Below are positions 1 to 5,146 of a stretch of 6,902 nt of DNA, piece by piece. The stretch's first letter is position 1. Each line of letters begins with the position of its first letter. The notes under the pieces were generated by a model. The model was given only the letters and a program-made list of their open reading frames with translations, was not told where the DNA came from and made no database searches. The stretch comes from Flavobacteriales bacterium (GTDB taxonomy: Bacteria; Bacteroidota; Bacteroidia; Flavobacteriales; Flavobacteriaceae). The DNA is taken from NCBI GenBank assembly GCA_002747735.1, contig PDQE01000035.1, forward strand, positions 1-6,902, in the 5' to 3' direction. Both the position numbers and the translations under genes were made by a program.

Positions 1-33
1 ATAAGAACTCATTTTGATATTGAAGTGATTTAA
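1..33 (+). CDS. Possible 3' tail of an upstream gene (very uncertain)
   Basis: Frame 1 is open from the window edge and ends at a TAA at 31-33, giving only IRTHFDIEVI. If this is a real gene end, its last codons and stop lie inside the left terminal repeat of the adjacent foldback element, so the element would have supplied the C-terminus. The opposite reading is equally short: the minus strand has an ATG at 12-10 that could start a gene (MSSY...) running off the edge. Ten codons are too few to choose between these or to name a product. Confidence 0.15.
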   Translation: MRTHFDIEVI

Positions 34-231
34 ACTTTTTGGATTGTAGCGAAATCGAAGATTCACGAACCCATTTAAAAAAACAAAAGAGCCGTGAGCT
101 AAAATTGATGGTTTTGTACCTATATGAAGGCTTTTTTGAGCTGCATTATGGAGCTACGGAAGGGGAAAAAGGAAAAATATGGGTGCAAAACAGCAATTTT
201 TTAGCCAATTTAAAAAAGTTTAAACCACTTC
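22..231. mobile_element. Foldback MITE-like element with 19-bp terminal inverted repeats
   Basis: The outer arms are GAAGTGATTTAAACTTTTT (22-40) and AAAAAGTTTAAACCACTTC (213-231), which are reverse complements at 18 of 19 positions. The complementarity resumes inside: 97-125 pairs with 177-206 over about 30 positions with a few mismatches and small gaps. CTTTTT (131-136) pairs with AAAAAG (166-171). The centre is a near-perfect palindrome, AGCT-g-CAT-t-ATG-g-AGCT (139-155). An unpaired stretch of about 46 bp (51-96) lies in the left arm only. ATT directly flanks both ends (19-21 and 232-234), which may be a 3-bp target duplication. No transposase is present. The nested palindrome and lack of a convincing gene fit a non-autonomous miniature element moved in trans. 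It could instead be an intergenic repeat transcribed as a hairpin, or a remnant of a longer insertion sequence. The family is not recognised. Confidence 0.6.
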
Positions 232-263
232 ATTAAAACCTGAATTCGATTAATTTTTGATGA

Positions 264-896
264 TTAGGCTACCTTTGTTATTGAATTTCCCGGTTTTAAT
301 GTATCCAGATAATTTTTAAATTGCTCTAAGTAATTATAATATACGGCTTTGTTTGTAGTAGTTCTTTTTAAGGTACGTACGCCTTCAAGTGAATTGATTA
401 TAAACTCCGCTACTGGTTCTGTATTTATGTGCCGGCATAAGTAGCCATCTTCTATCCCCCGGTATAATAGATTTATAAGAGCAACTTTCCATTCATCTAA
501 AATTGCTTTTAACTGACCGGATAAATCATAATCATTTTCTTCATAAGCTAACCCTACTATAAAATTGGTAAGCGGACTGCCTAATTTATGGTCAAAACTT
601 TTATCATTGATTAACTTTTCCTGAAACAAATCGCTCAGAATAAAAATAGGATTTCCGCTTCGTGTAACCGGCTCTATAAATTCACTGTGAATTTCTTTTT
701 CTATTCGCTCTTTGATAATGGCCTTTACAAAGTGATGTTTATCTTTAAAGTGATAGTAAAATGCTCCTTTGGTTAGTCCGGCTTCTTTTATTATAGCATC
801 AATACTTATAGCGTGATAACCTCTTAGGTTTATCAAAGTATAACCAAAGTCTATTAACCTTTTGCGAGTCAGTTTAGCTTTAATTTCTTGTGTCAT
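264..896 (-). CDS. TetR/AcrR-family transcriptional regulator
   Basis: This 210-residue protein has the size and layout of a TetR-family repressor. The N-terminal DNA-binding domain covers about residues 5-55. Its helix-turn-helix lies around residues 31-50 and ends in the family hallmark GLTKGAFYYHFKDKHHF, with K43, G44, Y47, Y48 and F50 in the usual recognition-helix places. Residues from about 70 to 205 form the helical ligand-binding and dimerisation domain, which is too variable to predict a ligand. The ATG at 896-894 gives the normal short N-terminal arm, so the start is well placed. Its 3' end lies only 32 bp from the foldback element. It is divergent from the small membrane protein/ftsE pair. 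TetR proteins commonly repress themselves and a divergent neighbour, but no efflux pump or enzyme sits beside it, so its target is unknown. Confidence 0.9.
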   Translation of the reverse strand: MTQEIKAKLTRKRLIDFGYTLINLRGYHAISIDAIIKEAGLTKGAFYYHFKDKHHFVKAIIKERIEKEIHSEFIEPVTRSGNPIFILSDLFQEKLINDKSFDHKLGSPLTNFIVGLAYEENDYDLSGQLKAILDEWKVALINLLYRGIEDGYLCRHINTEPVAEFIINSLEGVRTLKRTTTNKAVYYNYLEQFKNYLDTLKPGNSITKVA

Positions 897-932
897 AGTT
901 TAAATATCTTATCCTTGTTTATAAAACAATTT

Positions 933-940
933 AAAAGATA
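933..940 (-). promoter_or_regulatory. Candidate -7 box for the TetR-family gene
   Basis: Read on the minus strand this is TATCTTTT, one base from the Bacteroidota -7 consensus TAnnTTTG and about 37 bp upstream of the start codon. No good TTTG -33 element is visible at the normal distance. Spacing and direction fit, but AT-rich DNA yields such matches by chance. Confidence 0.25.
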
Positions 941-954
941 ATATTCCTACGGTA

Positions 955-978
955 TAAAAACGGTTTGGTTTGTTTTTA
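955..978. promoter_or_regulatory. Inverted repeat, possible TetR operator
   Basis: Perfect 7-bp arms TAAAAAC (955-961) and GTTTTTA (972-978) are separated by a 10-bp spacer that is not itself palindromic. TetR-family operators are inverted repeats of roughly this overall span in the intergenic region beside the regulator gene. This one lies just upstream of the candidate tetR -7 box, where binding could repress tetR and possibly the divergent operon. The arms are A/T runs, so chance occurrence is quite possible. Confidence 0.3.
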
Positions 979-1067
979 GACATAGAAAAATTTATTTATA
1001 TAATTGATAAACAATACATTAACTTTTTGGTAACTTATTTAAATACCGGATAGTATGTAAATTATTG

Positions 1068-1075
1068 TATTTTTG
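1068..1075 (+). promoter_or_regulatory. Candidate -7 promoter box for the membrane protein-ftsE operon
   Basis: TATTTTTG matches the Bacteroidota -7 consensus TAnnTTTG exactly. Transcription would begin near 1082 and give a leader of about 75 nt before the ATG at 1157. No TTTG is seen 17-19 bp upstream, so the -33 element is weak or absent. The leader holds a small hairpin (ACCTG 1087-1091, CAGGT 1096-1100, loop CCAA) and an 8-bp direct repeat CTTTCAAT (1123-1130 and 1139-1146); neither has a known role. Confidence 0.4.
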
Positions 1076-1156
1076 TACGGCTTTTTACCTGCCAACAGGT
1101 TTTATTTTATCAATATTTGAATCTTTCAATCCTTAAAACTTTCAATTTCATTTCTA

Positions 1157-1420
1157 ATGAAACTACTGTTAAAAATACTATTTGCATTATTTATAATTGG
1201 AATTAGCACAGGATTTATAATGCAATATCTGGGTAACCCAAAACACCAATTGATAATTGGTTTAAGCATTTTATTTTTATCTTTTGTCCTTATGCCGCTG
1301 TTTATTTTTTACAGATTTAGAAAGGGTAAATACAAAAAGTATGTCCTTAACAAGGACAGTAATTTATTTGGTTTTAAACAAGAAGCCAAAAAAGACAAAA
1401 CTTTAAAAGATAAAGGTTAA
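1157..1420 (+). CDS. Small two-helix membrane protein upstream of ftsE
   Basis: This is an 87-residue protein of unrecognised family. Two hydrophobic segments are evident, about residues 4-24 (LLKILFALFIIGISTGFIM) and 33-52 (LIIGLSILFLSFVLMPLFIF). They are followed by a strongly basic tail (RFRKGKYKKY..., ending in KKDKTLKDKG). The positive-inside rule suggests a helical hairpin with the C-terminal tail, and probably the short N-terminus, in the cytoplasm. It ends 26 bp before the ATG of the ATPase gene on the same strand, so the two are probably co-transcribed. Co-transcription with ftsE raises the possibility of a role in the division or envelope complex, but that is inference from position only. 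No catalytic motif is visible. The start is the ATG directly before the first hydrophobic segment. Confidence 0.75.
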   Translation: MKLLLKILFALFIIGISTGFIMQYLGNPKHQLIIGLSILFLSFVLMPLFIFYRFRKGKYKKYVLNKDSNLFGFKQEAKKDKTLKDKG

Positions 1421-1446
1421 ATTTGTCATTTGTAAATATATTGACT

Positions 1447-2124
1447 ATGTCAAAAGAAAAACCAGTTTTATATTTAAAAAATGCCTCTATTTTTCAGGAG
1501 AAAAATCTCATTTTATCAGGTATAAGTATATCTATTTATAAAGGAGATTTTATGTACTTAATCGGGAAAACCGGAAGCGGAAAAAGTAGTTTGATGAAAA
1601 CCCTCTACGGCGATTTGCCGCTTATAGAAGGCGAAGGGGAAATAGTAGGCTATAATCTACAAAAGCTAAAAGAAAAACAAATTCCTTTTTTAAGAAGAAA
1701 ATTAGGGATTGTGTTTCAAGACTTTAAACTGTTAAATGACCGTAATGTGTTTGACAACCTGCTGTTTGTATTAAAAGCAACCGGTTGGAAAGACGCTGTT
1801 AAATGTAAAGAAAAAATAGATGAAGTATTGGAAAAAGTGGGGATGAAAACCAAAGGTTTTAAAATGCCGTTTCAGCTTTCGGGTGGGGAGCAACAGCGGG
1901 TAGCTATAGCCCGGTCTTTATTAAACGATCCGGAACTTATTCTGGCCGATGAACCCACAGGAAACCTGGACCCAAAAACCTCTTTGGAAGTGATGAGTGT
2001 ATTGGAAGAAATTAATAAAAACGGTAGAACCATCCTAATGGCCACCCACGACTATGCCCTTATTTTAAAATATCCGCATAAAACCATAAAATGTGATGGA
2101 GAAAAGGTGTTTGAGGTGGTGTAA
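1447..2124 (+). CDS. ftsE: Cell division ABC transporter ATP-binding protein FtsE
   Basis: A 225-residue ABC ATPase with all expected motifs: Walker A GKTGSGKSS (40-48), Q-loop glutamine Q91 in VFQDFKLL, signature LSGGEQQR (144-151), Walker B LILADEP (164-170) with catalytic E169, D-loop NLDP (173-176) and switch histidine H201 in MATHDYA. LRRKLGIVFQDFKLLNDRNV is typical of FtsE and separates it from LolD/MacB-type ATPases. FtsE pairs with the membrane protein FtsX at the inner face of the cytoplasmic membrane, where the complex acts in division and activates peptidoglycan hydrolases through its periplasmic part. No ftsX follows here, and my recollection is that ftsX is often unlinked in flavobacteria. 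I chose the ATG at 1447. The frame stays open to a TTG at 1423, but those 8 extra residues do not resemble an FtsE N-terminus. The fold begins at VLYLKNAS, close to the ATG. Confidence 0.88.
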   Translation: MSKEKPVLYLKNASIFQEKNLILSGISISIYKGDFMYLIGKTGSGKSSLMKTLYGDLPLIEGEGEIVGYNLQKLKEKQIPFLRRKLGIVFQDFKLLNDRNVFDNLLFVLKATGWKDAVKCKEKIDEVLEKVGMKTKGFKMPFQLSGGEQQRVAIARSLLNDPELILADEPTGNLDPKTSLEVMSVLEEINKNGRTILMATHDYALILKYPHKTIKCDGEKVFEVV

Positions 2125-2212
2125 ATAGTGATAAACTTTTAATATGAAGTATTAAGACGAGTGATTTTTATAAATATATGTTGTCATAGTAATTATGCTC
2201 ACTTTTTCTTAT

Positions 2213-2232
2213 CCGATGCAGGTTGCCATCGG
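2213..2232 (+). terminator. Hairpin between ftsE and the GT2 gene
   Basis: CCGATG (2213-2218) and CATCGG (2227-2232) form a perfect GC-containing 6-bp stem with an 8-nt loop, 89 bp after the ftsE stop and 14 bp before the GT2 start codon. The downstream sequence is T-rich but interrupted (TTAAATTTT), so it is a poor intrinsic terminator. It may be a weak terminator or a hairpin in the GT2 leader near the ribosome-binding region. The rest of 2125-2246 shows nothing else I can support. Confidence 0.3.
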
Positions 2233-2246
2233 TTAAATTTTAAATA

Positions 2247-3146
2247 ATGCTCTCTGTACTCATTCCTGTTTACAATTATAATGCTCAGCCATTAGTCTTA
2301 AATCTGATGCAAGAATTAGAATTTTTGCAAATTCCTTTTGAAATTCTTTGTTTTGACGATGCTTCTACCATTACTTTCCAAGAGAATAAAAAGCTCAATA
2401 AACTTGCCAAGGTACACTATCACTTTTTAGATGAAAATATTGGCAGAAGCCGTATCAGAAATAAAATGGCAGCTATAGCCAAGTATGACTGGCTATTGTT
2501 TTTAGATGCAGATGTGCTGCCGGTAAACCGTGAATTTATAAGCCTTTATCTTAATTTTATAAAGGGTAATCACAGTGTTATTTGTGGGGGGATTGATTAT
2601 AGAAAAAGTGATAGAAATAAAAGCAATAGTTTGCGATATTTATACGGTACAAAAGTGGAGGCTAAATCTGCCGCAACCCGAGCCATGAAACCTTATAAAT
2701 GGTTTTCCACGGCTAATGTATTGCTAGCCAAATCTGTTTTTTCATCAGTACAATTTTATGAAGAATTGCAAACCTATGGGATGGAAGACACGCTTTTTTC
2801 GGTTGAATTACGAAAAAATAAGCTAGAACCGGTTCACATTAATAATCCGGTATGGCATTTAGGCTTAGAAGATAACACAGTTTACCTGAATAAAACAAAA
2901 GAAGCTATTGCAAACCTTTATTTTTTATACAAGAAATCACTTATTTCCCCAACTGACAGCAGGCTCCTAAAAACTGCTCTTCTCCTTAAAAAACGGAAAC
3001 TGGCTAAGACTTTTGATAGGCTTTTTAATGCAAGAAAAGAAGCCATTGAAAAAAATTTACTTTCAGAAAAACCAAAGTTGTATCTTTTTAATTATTACCG
3101 TTTGGGCTTGCTTAACTCCTTATTTCTTTGTGGATATTATGAATAA
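2247..3146 (+). CDS. Family 2 glycosyltransferase (GT-A fold)
   Basis: A 299-residue GT2-type enzyme that would move a sugar from a nucleotide-sugar donor to a glycan or lipid acceptor. The N-terminal strand LSVLIPVYNYN is the standard GT2 opening. FDDAST (36-41) holds the nucleotide-binding aspartates. NIGRSRIRN (64-72) is the usual conserved helix. FLDADVLP (85-92) contains the DxD metal-binding motif, here DAD at 87-89. GMEDTLF (178-184) supplies the acidic ED of the catalytic base region, and WHLG (203-206) is a common C-terminal landmark. No transmembrane helix is obvious, so it is probably cytosolic or attached to the inner membrane, as in O-antigen, capsule or glycolipid assembly. Donor and acceptor cannot be read. 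The start ATG directly precedes the first strand. Its last 35 bp overlap the 3' end of the convergent glycosyltransferase gene. Confidence 0.88.
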   Translation: MLSVLIPVYNYNAQPLVLNLMQELEFLQIPFEILCFDDASTITFQENKKLNKLAKVHYHFLDENIGRSRIRNKMAAIAKYDWLLFLDADVLPVNREFISLYLNFIKGNHSVICGGIDYRKSDRNKSNSLRYLYGTKVEAKSAATRAMKPYKWFSTANVLLAKSVFSSVQFYEELQTYGMEDTLFSVELRKNKLEPVHINNPVWHLGLEDNTVYLNKTKEAIANLYFLYKKSLISPTDSRLLKTALLLKKRKLAKTFDRLFNARKEAIEKNLLSEKPKLYLFNYYRLGLLNSLFLCGYYE

Positions 3147-4239
3147 AAGGGATTAGTTTTTTGCTTTCATTCTCCCAACAAAGAATTTCACCTGCTACGG
3201 CACAATTTTCTTTTTTAAGGTTATAATCTTCGGTGTTTTCAAATATGGCTTTTATCCGGATTGCCATTTTACGTGGATTTACTTCTTCTATGAGCCAACC
3301 CACATCGTATTTTCTTATAATTTTTGAAACTTCAGGCCTATGGGTCGCAAAAATGGGCGTTTTAGCTTGGATATAGTCAAATATTTTATTAGGCAAACTG
3401 TATTCATAATTTAGGTTAGTGCCTTTATCCAAAGATAAACCCAAATTCGCTTTTGTAGTATAAGCCATCAAATCATTATAAGACAGCTTGTTTATAAAAT
3501 AAACACAATTTTCCAGTTGTAAGCTTTTGGCTAATTTCTTCAGGTATGGAAAAACATCGCCACTTCCTATGATAAAAAGTATGGCATTCTCTAAATACTG
3601 CATCATTTGAACCGCTTCTTCTGCTCCCCGGCCGATATTAATACCGGTTCCTTGCAGAATGAGTACTTTTTTATTAATAATGATTTGTTCTACATCAACG
3701 GATATGCTTTTGTGCTCTTGTAATTTTAATGCTATGTTTCGTATTACTTTTGGAACAACATTATATTTTTTTTGATAGTAATCAGCAATAGATTTATTTA
3801 CAGTTATCACATATTTTAGTTTTGGAAAGATGAGTTGCTCTATAAATAGCCAAACTTTTCTAATCCTAGGCCTGTGGGTAAGTTCGGGTATTTCGGTAAA
3901 AAGTTCGTGGCTATCATAAACAATTGGTTTTCCGGATATTTTTGCGGCCAAGTAGTTGGGGGCCAAGGTATCTAAATCATTAGCCCACAGTAAGCTCTTT
4001 TTGGTAAATAACAACTTAAAAAACAAGCATATAGAATAAGTAGCATAAAATAAAAATCCGCTGCGAAATAGTAATCGCATGCGATAAGTTTTATAGGGCC
4101 TGTTTACCGGTAAACTATCCGGCAATTTTCGACCTATTAGCAATACTTTGTATCCGTTTTCCCTCAAAAACATGGCCATTTTGTGTACCCGCTGGTCGGT
4201 AACAAGGTCATTGGTTACAGAAATTACAATGTTATTCAA
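3112..4239 (-). CDS. Family 4-type glycosyltransferase (GT-B fold)
   Basis: A 375-residue retaining glycosyltransferase of the GT4/GT-B type. The N-terminal acceptor-side domain starts with MNNIVISVTNDLVTDQRVHK, a form common in Bacteroidota enzymes. VYDSHELFTE (107-116) is the typical histidine-containing segment of the interdomain cleft. The donor domain begins near VLILQGTG (192-199), followed by GRGAEEAVQMM, LFIIGSGD (221-228) and then YSLPNKIFDYIQAKTPI (280-296). In this family that last segment binds the nucleotide sugar; its first acidic residue may be E279 and the glycine-rich turn is partly replaced. A hydrophobic stretch (about 57-77) could attach the protein to the membrane. It probably acts in cell-surface polysaccharide or glycolipid synthesis; the sugar is not predictable. 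It converges on the GT2 gene. The two may serve one pathway but cannot share a transcript. Confidence 0.87.
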   Translation of the reverse strand: MNNIVISVTNDLVTDQRVHKMAMFLRENGYKVLLIGRKLPDSLPVNRPYKTYRMRLLFRSGFLFYATYSICLFFKLLFTKKSLLWANDLDTLAPNYLAAKISGKPIVYDSHELFTEIPELTHRPRIRKVWLFIEQLIFPKLKYVITVNKSIADYYQKKYNVVPKVIRNIALKLQEHKSISVDVEQIIINKKVLILQGTGINIGRGAEEAVQMMQYLENAILFIIGSGDVFPYLKKLAKSLQLENCVYFINKLSYNDLMAYTTKANLGLSLDKGTNLNYEYSLPNKIFDYIQAKTPIFATHRPEVSKIIRKYDVGWLIEEVNPRKMAIRIKAIFENTEDYNLKKENCAVAGEILCWENESKKLIPFIHNIHKEIRS

Positions 4240-4264
4240 GTTAACAATTTTGGAAAGACAATTC

Positions 4265-4272
4265 CAAAGATA
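4265..4272 (-). promoter_or_regulatory. Candidate -7 box for the GT4 gene
   Basis: On the minus strand this reads TATCTTTG, a full match to TAnnTTTG. It lies 25 bp upstream of the GT4 start codon, so transcription would start close to the gene with a very short leader. Its first T is also the last T of the upstream terminator's T-run, so one transcript could end where the next begins. No clear -33 TTTG is present, because the terminator stem occupies that space. Confidence 0.4.
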
Positions 4273-4313
4273 AAAAAATCCCGCTTTTAATTGCTTAAAA
4301 ACGGGAAATTGCT
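4272..4313 (-). terminator. Rho-independent terminator, minus strand
   Basis: Read on the minus strand, TCCCG and CGGGA enclose a second AT stem (TTTTAA with TTAAAA, one mismatch between the two parts) and a 4-nt loop, making a stem of about 12 bp. Seven consecutive T follow. This is a classic intrinsic terminator. It would stop transcription arriving from the MORN gene side before the GT4 gene. On the plus strand the stem is not followed by a T-run, so it is directional. Confidence 0.75.
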
Positions 4314-4316
4314 ATG

Positions 4317-4342
4317 AAAAAGACGGTGACATTATTGTCACC
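4317..4342 (-). terminator. Second hairpin in tandem, likely minus-strand terminator
   Basis: GGTGACATTATTGTCACC (4325-4342) is a perfect 7-bp stem with a 4-nt loop. On the minus strand it is followed by GTC and five T, fitting a short intrinsic terminator placed just before the stronger one. On the plus strand no T-run follows. The palindrome could alternatively be a protein-binding site (TGA-N8-TCA symmetry), but the T-run and the tandem arrangement favour termination. Confidence 0.5.
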
Positions 4343-4462
4343 AGTATTTAATGTCGTATAAGGTAATAAAATCTTACAATTTTTTATAACTATTTCACAA
4401 TTTTAACGAAAAATTTATCAAAAATCAGGTTTATTAGTGAATTATAAATTCGTTATAAGAAA
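4343..4462 (-). ncRNA. Speculative small RNA or leader between promoter and terminators
   Basis: This AT-rich stretch has no open frame worth calling. It runs from just downstream of a candidate minus-strand promoter (4463-4491) to the tandem terminators, so an RNA of roughly 115-190 nt ending in a terminator hairpin would be produced if that promoter works. A short internal palindrome GAATT-ATA-AATTC lies at 4439-4451. It matches no RNA family I recognise. It may simply be the 3' untranslated region of the MORN gene, or a leader with an attenuator for the GT4 gene. Confidence 0.2.
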
Positions 4463-4491
4463 GAAAAATATAAAAATTAAGTATTTTCAAA
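4463..4491 (-). promoter_or_regulatory. Candidate minus-strand promoter downstream of the MORN gene
   Basis: On the minus strand TTTG (4491-4488) is followed after exactly 17 bp by TATTTTTC (4470-4463). This has the Bacteroidota spacing for TTTG-N17-19-TAnnTTTG, with only the last base of the -7 box wrong. It lies beyond the MORN stop codon and before the tandem terminators, so it would transcribe a short terminated RNA or the GT4 leader. Confidence 0.35.
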
Positions 4492-4533
4492 TGCGAAAAA
4501 CGCTAAATAAAGCAACCTTATCAGAATAACACT

Positions 4534-5073
4534 TTAATTAGCGGGCTTATAAGGATAATCTTCTTGATTAATTCCTGTTCCACTAACATATTCATTGTTT
4601 ACATACTTACCACCTATATTCACACTGTTTTTGTGATAAAAATTGGCAATGCCATGCTTTAAATTGTTCTGCCAGGTACCTTCATAAATGGTGCCATTAG
4701 TATAATAATACACACCATATCCACTTCTAACACCGTGGCTGTAGTTGCCGTGGTACTTAGAGCCGTCATTCCAAATATAAGTGCCTATTCCGTGCCTTTC
4801 GTCATTTAACCATTGGCCTTCATAGATATCACCATTAGTCCACGTATATTTTCCGTAACCTTCTCTTAATCCGTTTTCCCAATTACCTTCATAGGTACCA
4901 GTTTGATATTGCATGGTACCTTTTCCATTGTTACAATTACCGGAAATACATTGCTCTATTATTACGGTAGTATCCTTGCTGATATCTGCCCCTTCATCTG
5001 TACTCGCTACATCATTTTGTTGAGCACTGAGTACAAAAGGTGAAGTAAATAAAATAAGTAAAAATTTTTTCAT
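4534..5073 (-). CDS. Secreted MORN-repeat protein
   Basis: A 179-residue protein with an N-terminal signal peptide, MKKFLLILFTSPFVLSAQ, so it is exported to the periplasm or outside. A short acidic linker is followed by a degenerate first unit containing two cysteines (CISGNCNNGKG, C42 and C47). Four MORN repeats of about 23 residues follow (61-82, 84-106, 107-128, 130-150), each built on YEGxWxNGxxxGYGxYxWxNG, and then a partial one (GGKYVNNEYVSG). MORN repeats form elongated beta-hairpin stacks that bind lipid or protein partners. No enzyme domain is attached, so the role is unknown. I start at the ATG at 5073-5071 because it puts the signal peptide at the N-terminus. The frame continues open to an ATG at 5106-5104, which would add 11 polar residues. 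The gene is divergent from glpD, with about 70 bp between the start codons. Confidence 0.85.
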   Translation of the reverse strand: MKKFLLILFTSPFVLSAQQNDVASTDEGADISKDTTVIIEQCISGNCNNGKGTMQYQTGTYEGNWENGLREGYGKYTWTNGDIYEGQWLNDERHGIGTYIWNDGSKYHGNYSHGVRSGYGVYYYTNGTIYEGTWQNNLKHGIANFYHKNSVNIGGKYVNNEYVSGTGINQEDYPYKPAN

Positions 5074-5126
5074 AGTGTACATTTTTTTATTTTTAAACGA
5101 TAACAAGCGTAAAATAGTATGTAGCT

Positions 5127-5146
5127 GTTAAAAATAGTTAAAATAT
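5127..5146. repeat. Tandem 10-bp imperfect repeat before glpD
   Basis: GTTAAAAATA (5127-5136) is followed directly by GTTAAAATAT (5137-5146), sharing GTTAAAA with a 10-bp period, which places both copies on the same DNA face. It lies in the divergent spacer between the MORN gene and glpD and overlaps the proposed first glpD codon. It could be a regulator-binding site, but such AT-rich repeats arise easily. No TAnnTTTG promoter box is visible for either gene in this spacer. Confidence 0.25.

Noticed and set aside
39..236. A 65-codon frame with a TTG start
   Set aside because: It lies almost wholly inside the foldback palindrome, starts at TTG within the terminal repeat and has no recognisable domain. 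The self-complementarity explains the sequence better than a protein does.
1423..1446. Eight-codon N-terminal extension of FtsE from a TTG
   Set aside because: The ATG at 1447 gives the normal FtsE N-terminus, and the extra residues sit in the spacer after the membrane protein.
4325..4342. Perfect palindrome considered as a CRP/FNR-type operator
   Set aside because: Half-site spacing is TGA-N8-TCA rather than TGA-N6-TCA, and the minus-strand T-run beside it fits a terminator better.
5074..5106. Eleven-residue extension of the MORN protein
   Set aside because: It would place polar residues ahead of a clear signal peptide; the ATG at 5073 starts that peptide directly.
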